DNA of 8,251 bases, from the NCBI GenBank assembly GCA_002498605.1, contig DAHY01000023.1, positions 26,388-34,638 of the forward strand. The letters run 5' to 3'. Position 1 is the stretch's first letter. Each line of letters starts with the position of its first letter. The position numbers were made by a program, and so were the translations under genes. Of this stretch, positions 1 to 6,013 are shown piece by piece. Under the pieces are notes generated by a model, which was given only the letters and a program-made list of their open reading frames with translations, was not told where the DNA came from and made no database searches. Source of the stretch: Methanomassiliicoccaceae archaeon UBA404 (lineage in GTDB: Archaea > Thermoplasmatota > Thermoplasmata > Methanomassiliicoccales > Methanomethylophilaceae).

Positions 1-6
1 CTAGTG

Positions 7-27
7 TTTTTATTAAAACATATAATG
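7..27 (+). promoter_or_regulatory. TATA-like promoter region of the zinc-ribbon/acsB unit
   Basis: The bases before the first gene are strongly AT-rich, with two TATA-like stretches: TTTTTATTAAAA at 7-18 and CATATAATG at 19-27. The first is centred about 20 bases before the ATG at 33. The second is centred about 28 bases before the alternative in-frame ATG at 51. No Shine-Dalgarno sequence precedes either ATG, so a leaderless transcript is plausible. The window begins only a few bases upstream, so a BRE element or operator further out cannot be judged. Confidence 0.4.
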
Positions 28-32
28 TAAGA

Positions 33-443
33 ATGCCATACCCAGTATCAATGGCTTATAAAATCCCTCGTGAAAACGACGTAGCGGACGCATTACTGAT
101 AGTGATGCACAAGAATCCGCAGATCAAATCGCAAAGGGAATTAACCGAGTTGGTCAAGCGGCAATTGTCTCACGCAGACTCCGAATACAGAGTCAGCGGT
201 GAACGTATACGCAGAATCGGACTCAACAAAGGGCTGATCCGTATAAGCATTGATTACAACTCGTCAAATGCGGAAACTCTGCCGGACATATGTCCTGTTT
301 GCAGAAACCGGATGGTTTCAATAAAGAACAGAACGTTGGACGGCGGAGTCATTGAAGTCAGAAGAAGATGCGAACTTTGTAAATTCAGTACAGGCCCCGA
401 ACCGACCGTGCCCGGCCGGTACCACTTCACAAAGAAGGGATGA
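33..443 (+). CDS. Small zinc-ribbon protein with winged-helix-like N-terminus
   Basis: A 136-residue basic protein. Residues 13-75 are predicted to be mostly helical and include a stretch resembling a winged-helix recognition segment (YRVSGERIRRIGLNKGL, residues 52-68). Residues 87-116 carry two knuckles, C87-x2-C90 and C113-x2-C116, which would bind one zinc as a zinc ribbon. This suggests a DNA- or RNA-binding protein acting in the cytoplasm; I do not recognise a named family and no target is known. It is the first gene of a four-gene unit ending in acsB, with only 3 bases to the next gene, so it could regulate that unit, or simply be a housekeeping gene at its head. The start could be ATG 33 or ATG 51 (residue 7, MAYKIPREN); neither has a Shine-Dalgarno sequence. 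The fold assignment is inference; the cysteine pattern is seen directly. Confidence 0.75.
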   Translation: MPYPVSMAYKIPRENDVADALLIVMHKNPQIKSQRELTELVKRQLSHADSEYRVSGERIRRIGLNKGLIRISIDYNSSNAETLPDICPVCRNRMVSIKNRTLDGGVIEVRRRCELCKFSTGPEPTVPGRYHFTKKG

Positions 444-446
444 AAC

Positions 447-713
447 GTGGAACCTGAAGAACGTACGGAAAAGCTTCTGGAGGCTTGCGAATTATTGAAA
501 AAAGCCTACGTTATGATTGACGAGGCCCTGTACATGTCGGGAATGGAAACACGCGGAAAGAAACTTTTGGATTCACTGGACGGTTACATATCTTCGAATA
601 ACGACTCGGGAAGCATTCCGAATATCATTGCAGATATTGAATCTGCAAATGCCGACCCGTGTTGGACTCTTCCTTATGTATCGGTGAAACATTTTAACGG
701 GAAAAATATATGA
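447..713 (+). CDS. Small hypothetical protein, 88 residues
   Basis: The start is GTG at 447, supported by a Shine-Dalgarno-like GAAGGGA (434-440) six bases upstream, inside the end of the preceding gene, whose stop is 3 bases away. The protein is acidic and soluble, with no signal peptide or membrane segment. Residues 1-50 look like two amphipathic helices (rich in Glu, Lys and Leu), followed by an Asn/Ser/Gly-rich turn near residues 50-56 and a short C-terminal tail. I do not recognise a family. Tight spacing to the zinc-ribbon gene implies co-translation and perhaps a shared role. The stop codon TGA forms the first three bases of a perfect 19-base palindrome. It is real rather than a chance frame because of its start signal and close packing, but it has no motif that fixes its function. 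Confidence 0.7.
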   Translation: MEPEERTEKLLEACELLKKAYVMIDEALYMSGMETRGKKLLDSLDGYISSNNDSGSIPNIIADIESANADPCWTLPYVSVKHFNGKNI

Positions 714-729
714 TTGTTGCCAACAATCA
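711..729. promoter_or_regulatory. Perfect 9-1-9 palindrome between two genes
   Basis: TGATTGTTG at 711-719 and CAACAATCA at 721-729 are exact reverse complements separated by a single C at 720. It lies in the 31-base gap before the ACT-domain gene and overlaps the stop codon of the 88-residue gene. A GGAAGGT Shine-Dalgarno sequence follows at 733-739, five bases before ATG 745. A one-base centre is typical of a dimeric repressor's DNA operator. As RNA it could form a 7-bp hairpin with a 5-base loop just upstream of the ribosome-binding site. The sequence is certain; the function is inference. Confidence 0.5.
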
Positions 730-744
730 AACGGAAGGTCTCCT

Positions 745-1653
745 ATGAAATTCTGGGAATTCACAAAGGTCAAAGGTACAAAAATCGAAATTGACAAATG
801 GCTGTCCGATACGATGGGTTTGATGAACGGGGGATGTGTGTACAGCACTTTATTCAGATATACCGGCGAAGGACCCAAAGACTGTGAAATTATCCTTTCG
901 ATGTTCCCTCAGGAGAATTACCATACGCTAACCTACATCACGTTTTACATGAAGGACGTTCCCGGATCCAGTGCTCAGGCGTCCAAATTTTTGTCCGACC
1001 GCGAAATCAACATTTTGAACTCTGTGTCCCTGAACGGAATTTCGGACACTGTCATAATCTGGAAATTAATGGCGGATCTGAGTTTTGCCGGAGAAGCCGA
1101 CCTGCTTTTGGAAGATCTTGAAAAAAGAAAGGCCGCGGAAGACCCGTCTGTATCCTTCATTGACCACATTACCATAAAGCCGGCGGAGATAGGACGGATG
1201 TTCAGATCTGACCCGGAATACCACACAAAAGAAGAAGTTCGCCGTGCCGAACCCCGTACTTTCGAACATGGAACTTTCGATATCTCCCTGGGTTATGGGG
1301 ATATTCTGAAAAATGCAGACGGACGGGACGTTATGCTGGTTGCCGATGCCGAGTCCTGGGTCCTTTCCATTACATTCTTTAAACCGGACACTCACCTGAT
1401 CAATCTTTTGTTTGAAGTTCCGGACAATCCCGGTTCCCTTCAGCAGATATTCGATCTTCTGGCTCAAAGAAATTTGAACCTCATATCGGTGTTCAGCAAA
1501 GTCAAAATATGTTATCAGAGAATGCTTGTGGAACTTGTCGCGGATGTAGGACAGACCAAAACCACTGCCAAAGAGCTAAGGGAAACTTTACCGAAAGAAT
1601 TGGAAAAGTTGAACGGAATATTCACTCTTGAAGAGTTGAAAGAACTCAGCTGA
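745..1653 (+). CDS. Protein with two ACT-like domains, encoded directly before acsB
   Basis: A 302-residue soluble protein. The C-terminal part (about residues 217-297) reads as an ACT domain: strand LINLLFEV, the hallmark turn PDNPGSL (226-232), a helix, then NLNLISV (243-249) and a second strand-helix. A weaker, similar unit lies at about 62-128 (YITFYMKDVPGSSAQ, residues 64-78, with NILNSV at 89-94). The segment between them (about 173-213) looks like a small beta domain. ACT domains usually bind small molecules such as amino acids and control enzymes or transcription; there is no catalytic or DNA-binding motif here. The gene ends one base before acsB starts, so the two are very likely translationally coupled, which suggests a sensor, allosteric partner or chaperone-like role for acetyl-CoA synthase. 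That role is inference; a classical acs or cdh gene of this kind is not known to me. The start is ATG 745 with Shine-Dalgarno GGAAGGT (733-739). Confidence 0.8.
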   Translation: MKFWEFTKVKGTKIEIDKWLSDTMGLMNGGCVYSTLFRYTGEGPKDCEIILSMFPQENYHTLTYITFYMKDVPGSSAQASKFLSDREINILNSVSLNGISDTVIIWKLMADLSFAGEADLLLEDLEKRKAAEDPSVSFIDHITIKPAEIGRMFRSDPEYHTKEEVRRAEPRTFEHGTFDISLGYGDILKNADGRDVMLVADAESWVLSITFFKPDTHLINLLFEVPDNPGSLQQIFDLLAQRNLNLISVFSKVKICYQRMLVELVADVGQTKTTAKELRETLPKELEKLNGIFTLEELKELS

Positions 1654-1654
1654 T

Positions 1655-3682
1655 ATGGATTTGGATACTGTTTTGAAATCGGGATTCGATGTCCGAAAAA
1701 CATTGGAAAAGGGGCTAAATATTCTCATCGGCGAGATGTTGAATGCCGTATCTTCGTTACCGGAAGATTCGGTTTTGAAAACCGAACACAGCGAATTCGG
1801 AATACCCTCGGTCTTTTCCTGGGCAGGCATCAAAGAGTTGAGAACTTCTGAGATACGGGATTTGTTTTCAAAAACTATTGAAGTCGGGGCGGAAGGAAGT
1901 CTTGACGCGGGCCTGAAAGCATCCATGGCTTACGAAATCACGGCATCCTTATCCGGCGGAATTCTCCCCGATTTTTTGATAACGGACTGCGGTCATGATT
2001 TGATTGACGGTACCGTACCCGGAATCGCATTGTTCATCGGAGAGCCCGATGACAATTCCTTTAATGAAATCAATATTTGTTCGAAAAAGGGTCTGAAGAT
2101 TGTTCTTGCGGGAAAATATTCCGATTTGAATGTTGAAAATGAAGTTCTGAAATTGAATGGAACTCAATCTCTGGGTATTAACGGATTGCTTGCGAGAGCT
2201 GCAATACTTTATGGGAACGTCGAACCCGGCGACAGAGTCTCCGTTGCAAAATATTTGAAAAAAAGGCCTAAGCTGATAACAATCCATACAGGCAGACTGA
2301 CGGTTTTGGATGTTCTCACAATATTTTCTGCCGCGGCCGCAGGGTCCTACTCTGTTGTGAATTCCGTGTTTCCGGAAATACCCAGATTCTCCGAACGTGC
2401 CTCGAACAATATGGTTTTGACGGGAATGGCCGAACGGGGAATCACAATCAAAACCGATAAAAAAATCAGGTCGGGTTCGACTTTTGAAAATCAAAGGATA
2501 AGGAAAACGGATGCTTTTTTTGAATTCGGCGGCGACGATGCGACCGAATCTTACGAAATCGTCACTGTGTCCGATGTCGCAGAAGACGGAGCTGTCTTTG
2601 TTGACGGAGAAAATTTACAGAATCTGAGCAAAGGGGACTACCCCCTGTCCATAGAAATCAGAGTTAACGGATCGGTTGAACCTGTTATGGAACAGGCCAT
2701 AGAGAGAAGAGTTCATTTTGCCTTAAACAGAATGGAAGGCGTCTGGCACAACGGACAAAGAGACACTTGCTGGATAAGAATCAGTGATTTAGCCGTTGAA
2801 AAGGGAATAACCTTCGATGACTTGGGGGACAGCATAATATCCGATATCAGGAACAATTTCGGATCGGTTATCGATGCTGTGGATATTACATTTTCAACAA
2901 ACTCTGCGTATGTTTCGGACAGTCTGAAAAAAGCAAAAGAACATTACAGTTCAAGAGACAAAAAATTGATGAACCTGACCGATGAAGACGTGAATGAATT
3001 CTATACCTGCACCGTATGCCAGACATACGCCCCCGGTCATATCTGCATAATTACTCCGGAACGGCCCAGCGTATGCGGTTCGGTCACCTGGATCGATGCC
3101 AAAGTCGGAAGCGAAATAAATCCCGGCGGCCGACAGCGTCCTTTTCCGAAAGGAGTTTGTATCGATTCGGAAAAAGGAATTTGGAGCGGAATCAATGATA
3201 TTGTGTCCGATGCATCCATGGGTTCGGTTACGCGGGTTTGTGTTCACAGCATTGCCGATTCCCCGATGACGGCCTGCAGTTGCATGGAAGTGGTTGCCGC
3301 CGTGTCCGAAGACCGGCGTTCGATCTTACTCATAGATCGTTCCGAAACCGGAGATAATCCCTCAGGCAAAACTTATTCCGAAATATCGTCAATGGTGGGA
3401 AGAGGCTCCCAGCATCCCGGATACATGGGAATGGGAAGGCATTACGTACTGTCCCCGGGATTTCTGCGTGGAGACGGGGGATTGCAAAGAGTCTCGTGGA
3501 TAAGTCATCGTCTTAAGTCTATGCTCGGAGAATCGTTGAAAAGAGCCTGTGATGTTACCGGAGACCCGGGTCTGTATGATAAAATAGCTGACGGAAACAG
3601 TGTTACCGATTCGAATTCTCTGTTGCTCTGGCTATCTGAAAAAAACCACCCGTCACTGAAGATGGAACCACTTAAATTATAA
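1655..3682 (+). CDS. acsB: CO-methylating acetyl-CoA synthase, bacterial-type three-domain AcsB
   Basis: This enzyme makes acetyl-CoA from CO, a methyl group delivered by a methylcorrinoid protein, and CoA, at the nickel-containing A-cluster. All cluster ligands are present: C452, C455, C464 and C474 (C-x2-C-x8-C-x9-C) and the Ni-binding C541-S-C543, with spacing identical to Moorella AcsB as I recall it (506, 509, 518, 528, 595, 597; constant offset of 54). Residues matching Moorella W418, W427 and R429 are kept (W364, W373, R375). At 675 residues it has the N-terminal domain (about 1-258), central domain (about 259-424) and A-cluster domain (425-675); archaeal CdhC is only about 470 residues and lacks the first. 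The 54 missing residues all lie before residue 364, mostly in the N-terminal domain that faces CO dehydrogenase in the bacterial complex. Alcove residues appear altered (H114, Y186, Y458). It starts one base after the ACT gene with no strong Shine-Dalgarno, and its end overlaps the convergent cooC-like gene by 11 bases. Confidence 0.95.
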   Translation: MDLDTVLKSGFDVRKTLEKGLNILIGEMLNAVSSLPEDSVLKTEHSEFGIPSVFSWAGIKELRTSEIRDLFSKTIEVGAEGSLDAGLKASMAYEITASLSGGILPDFLITDCGHDLIDGTVPGIALFIGEPDDNSFNEINICSKKGLKIVLAGKYSDLNVENEVLKLNGTQSLGINGLLARAAILYGNVEPGDRVSVAKYLKKRPKLITIHTGRLTVLDVLTIFSAAAAGSYSVVNSVFPEIPRFSERASNNMVLTGMAERGITIKTDKKIRSGSTFENQRIRKTDAFFEFGGDDATESYEIVTVSDVAEDGAVFVDGENLQNLSKGDYPLSIEIRVNGSVEPVMEQAIERRVHFALNRMEGVWHNGQRDTCWIRISDLAVEKGITFDDLGDSIISDIRNNFGSVIDAVDITFSTNSAYVSDSLKKAKEHYSSRDKKLMNLTDEDVNEFYTCTVCQTYAPGHICIITPERPSVCGSVTWIDAKVGSEINPGGRQRPFPKGVCIDSEKGIWSGINDIVSDASMGSVTRVCVHSIADSPMTACSCMEVVAAVSEDRRSILLIDRSETGDNPSGKTYSEISSMVGRGSQHPGYMGMGRHYVLSPGFLRGDGGLQRVSWISHRLKSMLGESLKRACDVTGDPGLYDKIADGNSVTDSNSLLLWLSEKNHPSLKMEPLKL

Positions 3683-4412
3683 ATTCCAGCAGTTTCGTAA
3701 TCGATTTGCCGAATTCGGTATTCTTCGGTACGTCAAGCTCTTCGGTGTTCATCGCTGACTCCGAGATATACGGTTCATAAGGAAATGTCATTATCTCCGA
3801 AAAACCGGCTTCTTTCGCAACTTTGTCCAATTTATCGGATAAATCCGATGCTACGTTGTTCAGAATCAGGATTTTTTTTCCTGTTTCTATTCCGACGTCT
3901 TCGGCCAATTGGGAAAGTCTGCCCACCGTCCTGATTCCGGTTACCGTGGGGTCCGAAACGAAAAGAAACACATCTGCACGAGGCAAAGTCTTACGCGACA
4001 TATGTTCCATTCCCGCTTCGTTGTCCACAACCGTGAAACGGTAGTTTGGTATTAATTTGACAAAACTGTCTTTCAGGGCGCTGTTGATGAAACAGTAACA
4101 ACCTTCCCCTTCCGGTCTGCCCATTACAAGCAAATCAACTCTGTCGGTCTCCGAGATCGCTCTCTGCACCCGTTCGTTGACGTATTGTTGCTTGCTGAGC
4201 CCTTCGGGTACTTTCGCGGGGTCGGCGATTATTTCATCCCTCAATTCCCCGATGGAACCTTTGACGTCAATACCCAGCTTATCGCACAGGTTGGAGTTGG
4301 GATCCGCATCCACCGCCAAAACCGTATCGATTTCGGACAGCCTCCTCACCAATTGCGAAGCGATGGTACTTTTTCCCACCCCTCCTTTGCCTACCAGTGC
4401 GATTACGGTCAT
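3672..4412 (-). CDS. cooC: CooC/AcsF-type nickel-insertion ATPase
   Basis: A 246-residue MinD/ParA-type P-loop ATPase. The deviant Walker A GKGGVGKST occupies residues 8-16, with the signature lysine K9 and catalytic K14, and DADPNSNL follows at 35-42. The CooC/AcsF metal-binding pair is C105-Y-C107 within GRPEGEGCYCFIN; in this family the two cysteines of a dimer bind nickel between subunits. Such proteins use ATP to load nickel into CO dehydrogenase (CooC) or acetyl-CoA synthase (AcsF). As the only nickel enzyme gene nearby is acsB, the AcsF role is the more likely, but sequence alone does not separate the two. The gene follows the RACo-like gene after 4 bases and is probably coupled to it: the AGGAGG Shine-Dalgarno lies within the last codons of that gene. 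It converges on and overlaps the 3' end of acsB. The coding strand holds a run of eight A (complement of 3872-3879). Confidence 0.9.
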   Translation of the reverse strand: MTVIALVGKGGVGKSTIASQLVRRLSEIDTVLAVDADPNSNLCDKLGIDVKGSIGELRDEIIADPAKVPEGLSKQQYVNERVQRAISETDRVDLLVMGRPEGEGCYCFINSALKDSFVKLIPNYRFTVVDNEAGMEHMSRKTLPRADVFLFVSDPTVTGIRTVGRLSQLAEDVGIETGKKILILNNVASDLSDKLDKVAKEAGFSEIMTFPYEPYISESAMNTEELDVPKNTEFGKSITKLLEFII

Positions 4413-4431
4413 CTGTTCAGAACAGCCTCCT
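4413..4431 (-). promoter_or_regulatory. Shine-Dalgarno plus 13-base palindrome before the cooC-like start
   Basis: On the minus strand AGGAGG (4431-4426) is separated from ATG 4412 by exactly 13 bases, and those 13 bases are a perfect palindrome, CTGTTC-T-GAACAG (4425-4413), which also contains the upstream gene's TGA stop. Spacing of 13 is long for a Shine-Dalgarno site. A small hairpin in the spacer would bring the site nearer the start codon, which could tune coupled translation. The palindrome could equally be chance, given its short length. Confidence 0.45.
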
Positions 4432-5964
4432 TTTCAGCTTTGAACCTAAAGTATCTTTTTCGGACATGGGACATATCGATTTGTATTCATCGCCGTGAAG
4501 CCCGTTTCCGAAATTTATCGGCTTTACAATCTTACGAACGGCTTCCGCCCGGTTTCTTATGTCCTCCGACAGCATTGCGTTTCTGGCATATGTCATCGAT
4601 GCATTACCCAGATAGTTGAATTTGTCTCTGTCGACGTCAGGCAGCATCCCCAATGATATTGCGTTGTCCGCATTGATGAATATTCCGAAGCTGCCGGACA
4701 AAACAATGCGTGAAACATCATCCATCGCAATGTTGGCTTCATTTAACAAAGTGTATATTCCGGCGCATACCGCGGACTTTGCCTTCATGACTTCGGATAC
4801 GTCCGATTCGGTTATGTAAATCCTTTCGGTGATTCCGTAAGCTTTTCCGTTTTCCGAATCGATGGTTTTTGCTTTTTTTGTAAATTTGCCTTTTGCGTCT
4901 ATAAATCCGTTCAGGAACATCTGGGACACCAAATCTATCAGACCTGAACCGCATATTCCCGTGGGGGGAGTTCCTCCGATTACGGTGTAACTGATATGTT
5001 TTCGTTTGAAAGAAACGCTGTCGATTGCTCCTATGGAAGGAGTCATTCCGAAGGTTACGTTTCCTCCTTCCAGTGCCGGACCCGACTCTGACGAACATAC
5101 CAAAACAGAGTTTTTGTCACCGAGAGCCAGCTGTACCGTTGAACCGATATCTATCAAAAGTATCGTTTCATCGGAATTGTCCATATCGCAGGCGAGTATT
5201 CCGCCTATCAGATCCCCGCCCACATCCGCGGACAGTTCCTTGACACAGTATGTCGGGGCATCCTTTGCCATATCCAAACCGAGTTCGGAACCGCCCAAAC
5301 AGAATGGGCCGCCGGTCATGCTGCATACTTCCGTTAAAGATTCCATCAAATAGGGTTTTCCGGAAATGACCGCTGTTTTTACATCATCGGGGCTTCTTAC
5401 GAATGTATACATCAAATCGTTGATTTCGTCTATGGCGGCTTTTCTCAGAACATCCCCGCCCATCTTGTCGGCGTACGCTCTTCTGGATTCCAAATCGTCT
5501 CCGGCGAAGGATTGGGGATTGTCGCCCACGGTCGAATACAATTCGTATCCCGTCTTCAGATCAATAATGCTGATTGCGATTGCGGCGGTACCCAAATCCA
5601 CGGCAAGCCCCAGTTGAGTCTTTCCGCGTGCTTTTACAATAGGGACTATCTCTCCGTCGTAAACTCTTCTTTTATCTTCGCCCGCAACAATTCTTCCGAA
5701 TTCGTCGTACGGAACGAATACGTCTATGTCTTTGGTAATGTCGTGCATGCATGCCAGCACCCTTTCCATTCCTATGGGATTGGGTTCACTGCCGTCGGCA
5801 GGCGTGTCCGAAACATAAACTCCGCAGCGTCCGCAGCGTCCTTTACCGCCGCAGGGCAGTTTTATCTCTATATCGGCAAGCTTGGCGGCGTATGCAATTT
5901 TTTGAACGGTGTCCAACTCCACTACTTTCCCGCTGGGGAAAAAACGGACGGTTCTTTTGATCAT
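4417..5964 (-). CDS. acsV: RACo-like reductive activator of corrinoid proteins (AcsV family), compact form
   Basis: From ATG 5964 the protein has 515 residues. An N-terminal [2Fe-2S] ferredoxin domain has C38-x5-C44-x2-C47 and C72. An ASKHA-type ATPase region of the DUF4445 type follows from about residue 118 (LGLAVDLGT, 118-126), with a second phosphate motif LIDIGST (270-276), GSGLIDLV (339-346) and SGSFG (423-427). Such proteins use ATP to drive reduction of inactive Co(II) to Co(I) in corrinoid proteins. RamA-type activators instead carry C-terminal [4Fe-4S] motifs, which are absent here. Classical RACo is about 630 residues and, as I recall, has a linker and middle domain of roughly 110 residues between the iron-sulfur and ATPase parts; only about 45 residues separate them here. 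The usual DIGTNGEI-like motif reads DIGSTVQL. An upstream in-frame TTG (6003) would add 13 residues, but ATG 5964 fits the domain boundary and a TATA-like element about 24 bases upstream. The partner corrinoid protein is not in the window. Confidence 0.88.
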   Translation of the reverse strand: MIKRTVRFFPSGKVVELDTVQKIAYAAKLADIEIKLPCGGKGRCGRCGVYVSDTPADGSEPNPIGMERVLACMHDITKDIDVFVPYDEFGRIVAGEDKRRVYDGEIVPIVKARGKTQLGLAVDLGTAAIAISIIDLKTGYELYSTVGDNPQSFAGDDLESRRAYADKMGGDVLRKAAIDEINDLMYTFVRSPDDVKTAVISGKPYLMESLTEVCSMTGGPFCLGGSELGLDMAKDAPTYCVKELSADVGGDLIGGILACDMDNSDETILLIDIGSTVQLALGDKNSVLVCSSESGPALEGGNVTFGMTPSIGAIDSVSFKRKHISYTVIGGTPPTGICGSGLIDLVSQMFLNGFIDAKGKFTKKAKTIDSENGKAYGITERIYITESDVSEVMKAKSAVCAGIYTLLNEANIAMDDVSRIVLSGSFGIFINADNAISLGMLPDVDRDKFNYLGNASMTYARNAMLSEDIRNRAEAVRKIVKPINFGNGLHGDEYKSICPMSEKDTLGSKLKRRLF

Positions 5965-5981
5965 GCGACAATATTGCAATG

Positions 5982-5994
5982 TTCTTATTAATTC
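5982..5994 (-). promoter_or_regulatory. TATA-like element for the acsV-cooC unit
   Basis: Minus-strand AGAATTAATAAGA lies with its centre about 24 bases upstream of ATG 5964. There is no Shine-Dalgarno sequence before that ATG, so a leaderless transcript starting at or next to it is likely. This also supports ATG 5964 over the TTG at 6003, which would lie upstream of the TATA-like element. Confidence 0.45.
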
Positions 5995-6000
5995 TACTTC

Positions 6001-6013
6001 CAAAAAGATAATA
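6001..6013 (+). promoter_or_regulatory. TATA-like element for the NrdG2-like gene
   Basis: CAAAAAGATAATA sits with its centre about 28-30 bases before ATG 6037, with a purine/A-rich stretch in the BRE position. No Shine-Dalgarno precedes the ATG, so the transcript is probably leaderless. An alternative AT-rich stretch, TTATTAATT (5985-5993), would give a leader of some 20 bases. The second copy of the 15-base repeat falls between this TATA-like element and the start codon. Confidence 0.4.

Noticed and set aside
573..878. 101-residue minus-strand open frame across the end of the 88-residue gene and start of the ACT gene
   Set aside because: It overlaps two well-supported plus-strand genes and their junction, has no recognisable motif or start signal, and reads like a shadow frame.
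1949..2494. 181-residue minus-strand open frame within acsB
   Set aside because: It lies entirely inside the N-terminal part of acsB, whose own frame aligns with the AcsB family across this region. The antisense product has low-complexity, shadow-like composition.
4185..4619. 144-residue plus-strand open frame over the cooC/acsV junction
   Set aside because: It is antisense to two genes with clear family motifs, and has no ribosome-binding site or conserved motif.
4417..5964. RamA (methylamine corrinoid activator)
   Set aside because: RamA-type proteins have C-terminal [4Fe-4S] ferredoxin motifs. Here the iron-sulfur cysteines are N-terminal with [2Fe-2S] spacing, and the C-terminal region has only a single cysteine.
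5965..6003. Extension of the RACo-like gene by 13 codons to a TTG start at 6003
   Set aside because: The extra residues add nothing to the ferredoxin domain, TTG is a weak start, and the TATA-like element lies within this stretch, so transcripts probably begin after it.
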